Assembly (NCBI GenBank): GCA_951812925.1
Contig: OX638370.1
Coordinates: 97,044,897-97,108,896 of the forward strand
Direction: 5' to 3'
Source: Calliopum simillimum
Lineage: Eukaryota; Arthropoda; Insecta; Diptera; Lauxaniidae
DNA length: 64,000 nt
Position numbers and translations under genes: made by a program
The notes under the pieces: model-generated
The model's database searches: none
What the model saw: only the letters and a program-made list of their open reading frames with translations
Told to the model about the DNA's origin: nothing
Part shown: in pieces, positions 1 through 10,782 of the stretch
Position numbering within the stretch: position 1 is the stretch's first letter
Layout: every line of letters starts with the position of its first letter

Positions 1-150
1 GTAGAAATGAGTAAATTGTTAAAGCGAAGCAGGGATGCTATTTAACTTCAGATTTAAAAATGAGGTGAAAACAAATTCATTTAAAACTATGTATTTAGTA
101 GGACAGTTTAAAACTACGTTTTGGATAAAAGTTGTTGGTCATAAAAAAAT

Positions 151-504
151 CACATAAGAAACAGTTTTTGAAACACATTAACCCATTCATTCTGTTTTGT
201 GGGTCTGTTTGACCCCTTTTCACAAAAAAAAAAAAAAAAAAACGGGTTATAATGGGTTAAAATATTACACGAAATATTCTACGGAAAATTTCATTAGGGG
301 TCACCGAAGCCAAGAAATGCTTGAAACTTGTCCCAAGGTCTTAACAATATCGCATAAGAAACAGTTTTTTAAACACATTAACCCATTATATCCTGTTTTG
401 TGGGTCTGTTTGACCCCTTTTCCCAAAAAAAAAATAAAAAAAACAACCGGTTATGATGGGTTAAAATATTACACAAAATATTCTACGGGAAATTTCATTA
501 GGGA
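151..504. repeat. direct repeat, two copies about 200 bp apart
   Basis: Positions 151-300 and 351-504 carry the same sequence with few differences. Each copy runs from an ACATAAGAAACAG start through an A-run to CATTAGGG. The spacer is about 50 bp. The open frame across it (197-508) is a product of the duplication and is not a gene. Confidence 0.8.
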
Positions 505-2433
505 TTAAGTATAATACCTTAAAAAGATTTAATTAACATGAAATGTGCGAGGTTTTTATTGATATTGACGATTTTTTGGCCTTCGCGGTGAATTTTCGAC
601 CTTTTTGTGGTATATATTGATCCACTTTCCCCCGTTTAAGGAGTAATTTTAGTACCTTTTTGAGAAATGGTCAAAAATTACCCATTTGTAGGGGATGTGG
701 AGAGCTAAAGTTTTCTACAAAAATATACCCCTTAACATCCTTCATAAGTCTTCAGAAGACATGATATGCATCAACATGTATGGAAAACTTCAAAGGCCGA
801 TTAAAAAAATTTCGACCTTCTCCAGAATACATTGATTTTTTTCATATGTTCAAAGTTGTGTCAAACGGGGTTATGATCGACACCTGTCAACCACATTTCA
901 TCGAAATAGCTTAAAAATCATGCGAGAATAATATTGCGAAGGTCTAAAGTACAAGAAAGTGTCACTTTCTTGGAAAGGTATAATCCCTTTTATTGATATT
1001 TCTAATTACTAATTTTGAATGTTCAGAAAATGTTTAAGCAGTGTCAACTTGACAACCGATAAAGTGTATCCATTTTCTAATTTTTATCTAACTCTTGGAG
1101 TATCATAAGTCTTGTTCCAATTTGCTTAAGAGCAAGTCAAGGTCGGTTTTGTCACGACGCGTCAAATATGTAGGTCCGAACATGATAATTATATATAATA
1201 AAAAAAACAATATGTAAGTTTAGGCAATTTGTAAAACTCAAAACTTGATATAAACAGCAAATGCGTATAAATTTAAGTAGCAATTGGTGTACAAGTAAGC
1301 CTTACCAAAAACCCAAAGACTTTATAGGTATATTTATACATTAGATATTCTGTTGTTTAAGATTAATTGACATTAAAGATTGAAACTAATGTTGGGTGAA
1401 TAAAGAATGAATTTTATATAGTTATTGAAAATAACAAAAATGCAGCACTATCAAGTGCTGCTTTTGACATTTTACAAAAGAAATCTTTAAAAAGAGATAA
1501 AATCTTAATAAACGCCAGAACAATGGAACAAAAGAAATTTCTTACTTATGAAATGGTCTGATATTAAGAAAGTTTGAAGAGTGGGGGATCATCTTCAGAT
1601 TTTTGTAAATTTTGGCAATGTGAAAAAGAAATTAAGGGTTGTTATCAAGTAATTATTCTTAAAACATTATTTTACAAAAGCATTTAACTACAGGGTAATA
1701 AGATATAAATTGGCACTAAGCTTATGTTTAATGAAATGTAGTCACGAACTATTGGGCCTTATTTACTACTTATTTTCGTTTGCGCCTAAAAATCGGTACA
1801 AATACTGCACTTACGCAGCGAGAACATACTTGGAGTTCAAATATATTAAAAACATAAAATGAACTTCATAAGGGAACTAATAGATATAAAAAAAGAGAGA
1901 AAAACTGAGAGACTATAATAGGTGGCATGCAAAGATTAATTTTGATAGAGAGTCAGACAGGCAGACGGACAGACAGAGGCAATGAGCTGCTGGCTGGCGT
2001 GTAGGCTGTCTGTTAGTGTTGTATTGTGGTAGAAAAAAGTGCGTGTGTGGGCAACAACAAGATGAAATGTCTATTAAAGTTAAAATGAAGGAAGAGGTAG
2101 AAAAACATAAAGATGACAGACAACACAAGACTTCAGATGATAAGAATAGTAGCCAAGTCAAGGCAAACAACTGAAAAGCGAAAAAAAAAATGTTGAGGAA
2201 GTTGGGGAAGTAGTAAAAGGTAAAGGTATAATATTTAATACGCATCTGCTGGCCGAACGAACTAAAAATCTTTGGTTTTCTCCGAGATAGTTTCATAAAA
2301 ACCACTTAATGATAACCAGATAGTCTGGATTGACCAGATTTTCAGTCTTATGTCCAGATAATCAAAAATTTGTCCAGAAAAATTAAATTGCGAACGCAAA
2401 TAAAAATAGTTCTGATGATTTCGGTTTGTTTAT
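505..2433. other. intergenic, no gene seen
   Basis: AT-rich DNA with stop codons in all frames. The minus-strand frame at 1913-2305 is low-complexity and has no family signature. I see no RNA gene or clear transposon end here. Confidence 0.6.
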
Positions 2434-3011
2434 ACATACTAGAATCGCCCAATGGTCAAAATTTGACCACATTTAATTAAATAATTTTGGTACTTTTTGG
2501 AAAGTTTAAGTACAATTTTTGCTAATTGGTACAAAATAGAAAAGCTCATTTATTTATTTTTTTGTATACTTGTAATTTTGTTGCTCTCCATTTTTTAATT
2601 TGTAGAAAGTTTATGATCTGTTGGAGCTAGGGTTGACCTGTAACATACAAAATGTTCATACCTTTGTTAGGTAACTCCATCACTTTTTCTATGTGATGTT
2701 TAAAGTTTATTTTTAAGCTATTTATTTTGAGCCTGATGAGGTATATGATTAATGTACGAAACGTTGCAGTAAAAAACTGAAAAGTGCAGTGTCTCTTATT
2801 TAATATTATTTTGAATTAGAGCCTACTCTAAACTAGCTCCAACAGATCATAAACTTTCTACAATTATTTATTTTTTTCTTTGTGATGTATCCTCTTTTCA
2901 GTTCTGTGTGACCGCTTATTATGCCGTTGTTAATATTAAAAAAATTTAATGGCAAAATATTAAAAAAATTTGAACATTGTGCACTTTTACAAACAAATAC
3001 CTTTCTAATAG
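2434..3011 (+). repeat. dispersed repeat A, copy 1 (interrupted)
   Basis: This stretch matches 31,971-32,315 in the same orientation, starting at TACTAGAATCGCCCAATGG and ending near ACCTTTCTAATRGT. The copy is split by the MITE at 2601-2862. It ends where the hAT-like remnant starts at 3012, so both insertions are younger than the repeat. Confidence 0.75.
2601..2862. mobile_element. 262-bp MITE with 30-bp terminal inverted repeats
   Basis: The left end TGTAGAAAGTTTATGATCTG (2601 onward) is the exact reverse complement of the right end finishing at 2862, and the match runs about 30 bp inward. Comparison with the uninterrupted repeat A copy at 32 kb shows it is an insertion. The target duplication is unclear. 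It contains a CTGATGAG...GAAAC motif at 2734-2767 that only loosely resembles a hammerhead core. Confidence 0.75.
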
Positions 3012-4712
3012 TCAGGGCTGGAAAAAACCCGGGTTTTTTATAAAAAACCCGGCGGGTTGGGCTTTTTTGGGTTTAATTGGGTTTTATTGGGTTTTTTGGG
3101 TTTTATTGGGTTTTTTTAATATTCAATAAAAAAAAGCTTTAAATCTTTCAAAAAGAAGTTTTAATTATTTTTTTAATTAATTTCAATGAACTTATTAAAT
3201 ATATAACAAATAATAATAAATAAATAATATAATAAAATATTACAAAAATATTCTTTATTCTCACTTGGGATTATTTTCACAAAGAAATCTATAGACTTTT
3301 ACAAGCTTGGTAGCTTTTTCAGTTCCAAGACAATTTCGAATGGGTGACCAAATTAATCCGTATGTAGAAAAAAATCGTTCAATTCCTGCAGAGCTTGAAG
3401 GGCACGAATACAATTTTTTGAATAATTCACAAAATCCAGCTGGTATGCTGTTTTGTTTTGCAGTTTTCATCTCCATTATCTGCCACCATTTGGATGCAGC
3501 AAATTTTTTAATAACATCTTCTTTAAACATGTTCGGTGGAAAAAAATCCTTGTCTTCGATTTGAAAGTTTAAAAAAATTGTATGGAACTCAGGATAACGT
3601 CCACTTAACCAATTTTCAGCATGCAGCTCTTGCTCGGAACTTAATCTTCGGCCTCTATATAGAGGATCAGTGATGAAGGCAAGAAGATGAAAAGGTAAAA
3701 TGGATTCATAAAATTTTTTCTTGATGTCATCCCTATAACTAGTTAGTTCTGAGGATTCAAGGAGATCCAACCAGATATCCACCGCTTTTGAAATGGTTGT
3801 TGTGTCGCTCTGCAACAAATCCAAAGAGTTACCAACTATAGTTAACTGTTTGTATAAATTATTTATTGAAACATCAATACAATGCTCAATTCTAATTTCA
3901 TTGTACCTATGGTAATTTTCAATAAACGTTCGTAAACACTCCTTTTGTGAATTCTATTTTGTATCATTTGGTATTTGGGGCATCAAGCCTTTTTTTCAAT
4001 AAGCCAACCATGTGGCTGGTGATGGTTTCGAAAATATTTATGGACTTCCACAATATAAAACATTTTTTGGAGTTACCACAGATTCCAAAAGATTTAGATA
4101 ATGCGCAGAGCACCCATACGTCAATATGTGTGGAAACTCTTGTTCTATGCATTTTCGGAACGCCTTCATTTTGTTTTCGTTGTCAGTGCAAACCGCAAAA
4201 ACCTCTTGCTAATATTTATGTTTCATTTCAAGAATGGCATCTCTTGCTAATTCGAAACACTTTTCCGCAATTTTTTTTTCTGATCCACAATCAACTGCAT
4301 TTAAAAGATACGAGTTTGAACCTGTATACATACTGTGAGCAATTATGGGATTGTTTCGAACACTTGACCATCCGTCTACTAACAATGTAACGCACGCATT
4401 TTCTAAATCGTGAACCATTTGTTCATCGACCTCATCTAATATTTCATCCAGAGGTGGTCCGGCGAGCTACTTTCTATTCGGAGGCTTATAACCTGGTCGA
4501 AGTGCTTCAAACATTTGTTTTGTAATGTTGTTTTCGACGACAGAAAATGGTATATTGTTGGCGAAAAAAAGAAAAGTAATTTCATATTGTATAAAAACCA
4601 ACTGAAGGATTTTTTTAAAAAAACCCAATAAAACCCAAAAAAAAACCGAAAATTGCGGGTTTTTTTAGGTGGGAAAAACCCAATAAAACCCGGGTGGGTT
4701 TTATTGGGCTGG
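3012..4712 (-). mobile_element. hAT-superfamily transposon remnant
   Basis: The left end CAGGGCTGG fits the hAT terminal pattern YARNG and is followed by many GGGTTTTATTGGG-type subterminal repeats. Similar repeats occur near 4640-4712. Transposase fragments lie between them on the minus strand. I cannot find a matching 8-bp duplication at the right side, so the right end is uncertain or deleted. It sits inside repeat A. Confidence 0.7.
3261..4580 (-). pseudogene. hAT transposase, broken, N-terminus missing
   Basis: Read on the minus strand, three blocks follow each other. Near 4580-4470 a frame resembles the hAT opening segment (FSVVEN, LRPGYKPP). At 4418-4209 a block contains LLVDGWSS and NPIIAHS, which fits the first catalytic region of hAT transposases. 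At 3824-3261 the C-terminal dimerisation region appears (SSAGIERFFSTYG, followed by KLVKVYRFLCEN). The BED zinc finger expected at the N-terminus is absent, and frameshifts or stops separate the blocks, so no functional enzyme can be made. The family call is good and the subfamily unknown. Confidence 0.8.
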
Positions 4713-6380
4713 GCAATATCAATTTAGAAACAGACAGCATGGTGCATTATGTGTCAAATAAATTGCTGTTAAAAGTTTTTTACAATAACTTCAATATAAT
4801 GGGTATACCATAATTCACGGAAGATTTGACTTTGCTGCTATATCTGCGGTATAGTGTTGCCAACCAATAAAAAGAAATCTGTACGAAAAAACAGTGTTCT
4901 GATTTCATCAATATTTCGACCATATTTCGGAGGAAGTTTGCGAACTGGAGCAGCTAAAATTTCATTATTTTTGAAATATTGTTTAACAATGTTTAGTTGG
5001 CAACAATTTACCGCACTTGATAAATCTTGCGTTAAATATGGGTCACTATTTATAAAAAACGTACCCATTTTAACATAATCTAAAGCCGAGAAAACGTTTA
5101 ACCATTTAAAATAATAAGCTTGAAATTGAATTTTCATCTCACGAAGTTCAAAAATTCCATTTTAGTAGAAAATACGTACAGCTTTTTTTTTATTTTTGCT
5201 TGCAACACACAGCAAAGAGACATAAAGCCAAGAAGAGCCTAAAAATGAAAACTATAAAGATTTTTCCAAATCTTATCGATACAATCAACACGACAAAATA
5301 TGCAACATTTATGGTAGCAATACTAGACATGACCATAAAGCCGCATGTTGTTCAGCAGCTCCGGGAAAACTAAAAAGCTATCAATGTTAATAGTAAACAA
5401 ATAATATGAAACCAATAAAAAGGAAAAAATCATCACACAAAATAAAAGCAAAAATACAAATTGTAAGAGAAGAAACAGTTAAATAAAAAGCACACCAGAA
5501 AGAATATAACAAGAAATACAACACAAAAGTATCAATCGAATAAAACTCCATTTCCTGATTGTTTGTCTGTCGATTATTTTATATGTCGGGCTGTCTGTCT
5601 TTCTGTCTGTCGGTCGATCTGATGGGCTAGCTCTCTGTGTTCAGCTATCATTTAATTCTACACATAAACTTTCAATATATAATATGTAGTATGTTTAAAT
5701 TGGTTTTTGTTCTTTCTTGTCTGTTTATCTCTTTTTTCTCGGCTGTCTGTACGTATGTACGTACACACGTCATATGGTTTGTTATTTTATACATATTAGA
5801 CAGTGCGAGAGTTTTGTGTCTTCTTGTTACTCATGTTTTCCCATATATTTTTTGTACCACACTTTTTCCTAATTTGTCTGCTTTGATCGTTTTACATATA
5901 TTTTTTTTAGTTTTTATTTTCTTTACAAAACTTGTTTTGTTTCTTTCGTACTCCTTCATAAAAAATCGTAGCCGTCAATTTCTGCGAAACATCATTTAAA
6001 TTTATAATTTTTATCCGGAAAGTTGTGAAAATTCCGTGAACTTGCTTATATGTTTTTCTTTTATCAAAGTTCTTGGTTTTTCTTTGATGTTAACAATATC
6101 TATTTTTATATAAAATATATATGTTTGCATTTGCATTAAAACGGGTCAAAAAGAATAATCTGTGGTAAGGAAAAATTATCCAAGAAACAATGGATCTAAA
6201 ATCATTTTGCAGCTACCGAATTTTTCTGTTTTATAGTTTTTTACTTATTTCGATTTAATTTTGTAGACAACCGTTTTAGAGTGACTCAGTCGGCAAAGGC
6301 TCAGACGAGTATCCGAAAAAAAATAATAAGGCTGTTTGTTACCTTTAGCCTGACCAAACGTTTAATACCCTACACTGCAG
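4713..6380. other. intergenic, AT-rich with GTCT-type simple sequence
   Basis: Holds simple CTGT/GTCT-rich sequence at 5570-5640 and T-rich low-complexity frames at 5637-5999. The segment 4790-4880 resembles parts of 41,190-41,560 (attcacg.aagattt, then GTGTTGCCAA), so it is probably part of another dispersed repeat. No gene can be supported. Confidence 0.5.
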
Positions 6381-6800
6381 TATTTTTGAAAATTTTGCAT
6401 GTACGGGAGGTGCCACGACCTCTTGTCCGAATTCATTTTGGTTTTGGTCAGATCTAGCACTTACTGTCCTCAGTGTTTGAGTGAAATTCGGTTGCATTTT
6501 TACTGCCTGAGTGAAATTTAGTTGGATTAATTTAAAAAACGTTTTCAGTATAGCACTTTGGAGCTTTTGCTGATATGAGAGGTGCTACGCTTTCTTGTCC
6601 GAGTGCGCCTAGTTTTTGCTCAGAGCTTGCATTTATAATTTTTAGTGTCTGAATGAAATTAGTTGGATTTGTTACGAAAAACGCTTTCTGTATAGCATTT
6701 TGAAACTTTTGTTTACATGGGAGATGCCACGTCCTCTTGTACGAGTTCGCCTAGGTTTTACTCAGAGCTTGCGCTTACCGCCCTAAGTATTTATGTGTAT
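6381..6800. repeat. dispersed 142-bp-class tandem repeat, three units
   Basis: The block GGGAGRTGCCACG.CCTCTTGTCCGA recurs at about 6405, 6577 and 6719, each followed by GCTCAGAGCTTGC-like and GTCTGAGTGAAATT-like sequence. The same units occur at 17.1 and 19.2-19.8 kb with spacing near 142 bp, and a partial unit lies at 15,250-15,400. Confidence 0.75.
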
Positions 6801-6887
6801 TTTGGTTGCATTGCATGAAAAATACTCCTAATATATGAATACATTTTTTGTATAGGTGGTAGATGTGTCCGTTGAGCGATTTCGCTA

Positions 6888-8165
6888 CAGGGTGGCTGAT
6901 TCGAACTGTTACCAACTTCAGATAGACTTATCTGACAGATGGAACATGACAGCTGTCTAAAAATTGGCATGATGTTAGTAACCAAAAGCATTTGCGCGCC
7001 AATTTATTGAAAATAAAAAATTTTCGAAATGGAATTCAAACGTAATAGTGTGATTGCTCTTTATTTGGCTGGAAAATCGCAACCAGCAATTGTTCGTGAG
7101 CTGAAACATTTAAAAGTGAATAAAATGTTTGTGTATCGGACCATAACACGTTACAATGGTACCGGCAGCGTTGCCAAACGACATGGTGGTGGTCGGAAAA
7201 TAACTGCAACATCATCAGAAATGGTTCGAAAGGTGAAGCCCAGAATTGAGCGAAATCCGAGACGCAGTGCCAAACAAATGGCTGCCGAGCTGAAAATATC
7301 GCGTGAACGAATGCAACACATATTGTCAAACAAGCTCGGACTAAAGGCCCTCAAGTTCCAAAAGGCGCATGATCTCACTCCTGCTCAAAAAAAAGTTAGG
7401 CTCGATAGAGCCAAGGAGTTGTTGCGCTTGCACGCCGCCGGAAATCTGTCACAAATTGTCTTCTCTGATGAGAAAAATTACTGTATCCAGCAATATGTAA
7501 ACAAACAAAATGATCGGGTTTACTTGACAGAGAGGTCCTACGAAAATTTGAATGTTCGTTTGGCCACCAGGACGCAGGCACCACCGCATGTGACGGTTTG
7601 GGCTGCAGTGACTGCTGATGGGCGCTCACCACTCGTTTTTTTGGCCGCTGGCGTCAAAGTAAACGCCCAGGTGTATCGTGAATCAGTGTTGGAGGGTGCT
7701 TTACTACCGTGGGCACGCAAACATTTCGGTCGCAAGCCATGGACATTCCAACAAGACTCGGCACCGTCACACAAAGCTCGTGTGAATCAAGAATGGTTAG
7801 AAAAAAACGTTCCTAGCTTCATTTCTGCTCAACAATGGCTCTCAAATTTGCCTGATGTCTCAATCTGGGGTATGTTGGACAGGAAGGTCTTGACTAAAAA
7901 ATACCAGAGCATTGATGCGCTAAAAGTGGCCCTTCAACGAGAATGGCGCAAACTTCCACAAAATCAAATTCGTGCAGCATGCGACTCGTTCTTCGACCGT
8001 CTACGGGCCATAGTTAAGGCCAAAGGTGGCCATATCGAAAATCTCAAGTAGATTCTTAAAATTTGAACATTTCCCAACAATTATAGCGTTTGATCAATAA
8101 AATCTGTGCATGGAAACTAAAAATATAGTCTTTTGAATTGGTAACACTTCGAATCAGCCACCCTG
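6888..8165 (+). mobile_element. Tc1/mariner element, 1,278 bp, with complete ends
   Basis: Terminal inverted repeats begin CAGGGTGGCTGATTCGAA at 6888 and end with the complement at 8165. Both sides are flanked by TA, the target duplication of this superfamily. The element carries one long open frame and looks relatively young. Confidence 0.92.
7029..8051 (+). CDS. Tc1/mariner transposase, open but probably inactive
   Basis: The 340-residue open frame fills the element at 6888-8165. The N-terminal about 110 residues look like the paired helix-turn-helix DNA-binding region (SVIALYLAGKSQPAIVREL, then KRHGGGRK). The first catalytic aspartate is in IVFSDEKNY (about residue 147) and the second in FQQDSAPSH. 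Related transposases have PDxNPLDxxIW at the third acidic position. Here the text is SNLPDVSIWGMLD, as if about five residues including the third acidic residue had been removed in frame. The C-terminal FFDRLRAIVKAKGGHIE is typical of the family. It would cut and paste its own element in the nucleus if active. The family call is firm, and loss of activity is inferred from the missing motif. Confidence 0.88.
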   Translation: MEFKRNSVIALYLAGKSQPAIVRELKHLKVNKMFVYRTITRYNGTGSVAKRHGGGRKITATSSEMVRKVKPRIERNPRRSAKQMAAELKISRERMQHILSNKLGLKALKFQKAHDLTPAQKKVRLDRAKELLRLHAAGNLSQIVFSDEKNYCIQQYVNKQNDRVYLTERSYENLNVRLATRTQAPPHVTVWAAVTADGRSPLVFLAAGVKVNAQVYRESVLEGALLPWARKHFGRKPWTFQQDSAPSHKARVNQEWLEKNVPSFISAQQWLSNLPDVSIWGMLDRKVLTKKYQSIDALKVALQREWRKLPQNQIRAACDSFFDRLRAIVKAKGGHIENLK

Positions 8166-9119
8166 TAGTTTTCAACAAGATGATTTCAACGGACAGACAG
8201 ACATCCAGACAGACAGACAAACGGAAATAGGTATATCGACTCAGGAGGTGACGCTGATTAAGAATATATATACTTTTCCATACCTGCCACGCCTCCTTCT
8301 ACACGTTACGAATGGTAGGACAAAGTGAATATACCCTGGGTATTAAAATTGAGAAAGTCGTTGGAAGCTTTTAGTATTAGGGTGTCTTAAATTGTGCGGG
8401 TGGGAAAAAAGCGAAAGGCGTATAGAAAAAACGAAATTTATGGCATGATTTTTTGTTCCTTAATTTTCGGCAGAGTAAATAATTTTATTTTGGTACAAAG
8501 TTTTTCTCATATGTATTAAGTTTCCAAAATCGACCACTAAAAACTCAAAAAAAAATGTATTTACCCAAAACTTCCAAAAAAAAATTTCTGTGTCAAATTT
8601 GTGAAAATGAGAAGTTGTACAAACAAAATTAAAATGTCGTTTGAAAGATAATTAAATTTTCTATATACCGTACAAAATTTTTTTTTATTTTTTACTGTTA
8701 TTTAAAAAGTAAGATATTTTAATATGAACTCATAGGTAGTATTTCATATCGTAACTGTTAACAACTTTTTAAATTGGGTGATCTCTTAAGCTAGAAGTCG
8801 TACGCAAATACTTTTAACGTACTTTTGTAGGAAATTTCCTGTGCTACAAAATTGGAGACCAACATTTTTCTGTGAAAGTTAGCATTAGCGAGATAATTGC
8901 AAAAAACTGATTTTAGCGACCTTTGAGCCTTAATAACTTTTTATGCGCACACGACTTTGCAATGGACTTTACACACTTTATTAATCATGCATAAATAAAG
9001 GCAATTGCGGTGAAAAAAATCCACTTGGAATTATTTCGCACAGCAGCCTTTTTTTCGTCTTATTTTCCTGGGCTAAAGCTGAAAGCGTTGAGGAACCGAA
9101 ACAAAAAAAATTTATTGGA

Positions 9120-9190
9120 GTTACGGCATTCTGACTGATAACCTGGAGGAGAATGTTTGAATCCCAGGCAAGAAAGTTTTTTTTTTAATT
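9120..9190 (+). other. tRNA-like segment with box B and T-run
   Basis: GTTTGAATCCC resembles a pol III internal box B (GGTTCGANNCC) and is followed by a run of nine Ts, a possible pol III stop. No acceptor stem pairs. It may be a SINE head or a decayed tRNA. Confidence 0.25.
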
Positions 9191-9689
9191 ATTTTATTTT
9201 ACTAGATTTACTACTTATGATTGACTTTATGATTTGAAATAACATTTTTAGACTTTAATTCAACCTTTACTTCGTTGTTAAAGCAAAAGCACATAACCTA
9301 TGTCGATAAAAGCATAAGTTATTTGCTTTTGATTTTTTAACGAAGTGAGGGTTAGGCCACTATTGCGCTCATAGCCTCATGTGTCACCTGGTCTATGAAA
9401 AGGGGGCTTTCGTGCGAAAATAAGTTTTCGAGAAAACAGCTGGAAAACAACTATTAAAGGTCAATTCTATGCGAATCGGCAAAAAATTGTAACATTATTT
9501 TTTTGACACCTAAGCATCCTTTTCATAGACCAAGTCATATATATAGAACATCTTTTCATATAATATCGTACTGATTGTTAAGCTGTAAGATTCAGTAAGT
9601 TACATTCGGTCATGGCGTCCAGAGGTTTAAAGAATTCAATACTCTCGGCATAGTTCCAATTCGCTGTACAAATGTAGCTGGTACATATA

Positions 9690-9762
9690 TTAGTAGCATC
9701 TAACGAAGAACAGAACGCCCTGGAGGAATAAGTTCGAACCACACACAGACAAGATTTTTTTT
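9690..9762 (+). other. tRNA-like segment with box B and T-run
   Basis: AGTTCGAACCAC is box-B-like. It is preceded by CCCTGGAGGAATA, similar to CCTGGAGGAGAAT in the segment at 9120, and is followed by 13 Ts. No full cloverleaf can be drawn. Confidence 0.25.
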
Positions 9763-10707
9763 TTTTAATTTTTTAAAATTTTTTTTTTGCTAACTTGGCG
9801 AGTGCATTCAAATTTCAGAGAAGCGGTTTGTTTTTTTTTAATTTATAACAAATATTTTATTTTATGATGTCGCCGTGATTCTAGCAAATATTGCCATATT
9901 AGTTCCTAATTAATAAAAAGATTAATAATTTCTCTAAATCGAAATTTTAAATTTTCTTAACATAAACTCGTAAAAAGTGTAATGATTTTGACGGCTTTTT
10001 GAGCTTTTTTCGAGTTCGAGATTCTTAAAAGATTTGCACGTTTTGTGTAATACCCCCATTGACTTTAGTCAGTTTTTACGAGCTCACGAGGTTTTCGATG
10101 TTTTCGTGTTCCTGAAAAACCTAAAGTGAGGAGTTTTTGATACAATTATTCTAATACTATGTTTTCAGCGGAGATTTAGCTTGGATGAGATCTATAAATC
10201 TCGTCGTTAAATCCTACCTGCTCCCACCGATCAAAAGAGATTTATTTTTGATATTAAATTTCATATACGGGAAAATGAAGGTTGGTTTTTTTATTTCTTT
10301 TTAATATTTATCTTCTAATTGCTTTGTTTTGAAGGGAATTTAATGCATAATAAATAAGTGGCGTCACTTGAGCGAAAATAGTCATAATAGGGAGCCCTTA
10401 TGAGATTTATACGCAGATTTTAAATAAATCTCAGCAGAAATGGATTTATTTTTGCATGGCAAATCACGTGATTTACGGCAAGATTCAGAGCTAAATCTCG
10501 AAACAACTGTAAGTCGCCTCATAGAAGATTATTTGGTAACCAGTTTTTTTTTTTTGGTATAACGTCTATATATTGTACATTTCGAGCACGTAGGATCCTT
10601 TAAAACTGAAGAAACATAGAATATGTGCAACTTTTTTATAAGAATTAAAAACGCTAGAAAATTTGCATAAAATTGTTGTTAACAAAAATCAAAGCTTAAG
10701 ACCTTAC

Positions 10708-10782
10708 CTCATCAACAGCACTTGCAGAAATAACGAATAGACCCAATAGTACAAATGTCAAAAACAACTTGGTATTTGACAT
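10708..10782 (-). CDS. probable first coding exon of a secreted protein (signal peptide)
   Basis: From ATG at 10,782 the minus strand encodes 25 residues: a short polar start (MSNTK), a hydrophobic core (LFLTFVLLGLFVI) and a cleavage-like SASA-VDE. It ends exactly before GTAAGG, a good splice donor at 10,707. This is what a signal-peptide first exon of a small secreted fly protein looks like. The frame stays open upstream to tandem ATGs at 10,866-10,861, which would add 28 residues, but a start next to the hydrophobic core is more usual. I could not find the next exon to the left, so the protein is unidentified, and a chance match is possible. Confidence 0.5.

Larger units (their letters stand above)
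8166..10707. other. intergenic, with hairpins and two tRNA-like segments
   Basis: No protein gene is visible. A hairpin of about 90 bp lies at 9260-9352 (ACTTCGTT...AACGAAGT). The pair GGTCTATGAAAAGG / CCTTTTCATAGACC lies at 9402-9527. Segments at about 9120-9190 and 9690-9760 each hold a box-B-like GTTYGAA followed by a long T-run. They are listed separately. Confidence 0.5.

Noticed and set aside
2734..2775. CTGATGAG...GAAAC motif as a third hammerhead
   Set aside because: Stem II pairs only when shifted by one base, no stem I partner exists and there is no clear cleavage triplet. It may be a decayed relative but cannot be supported.
4838..5137. Minus-strand open frame of 99 codons
   Set aside because: No family signature recognised, no splice context, and it lies in a repeat-rich flank of the hAT remnant.
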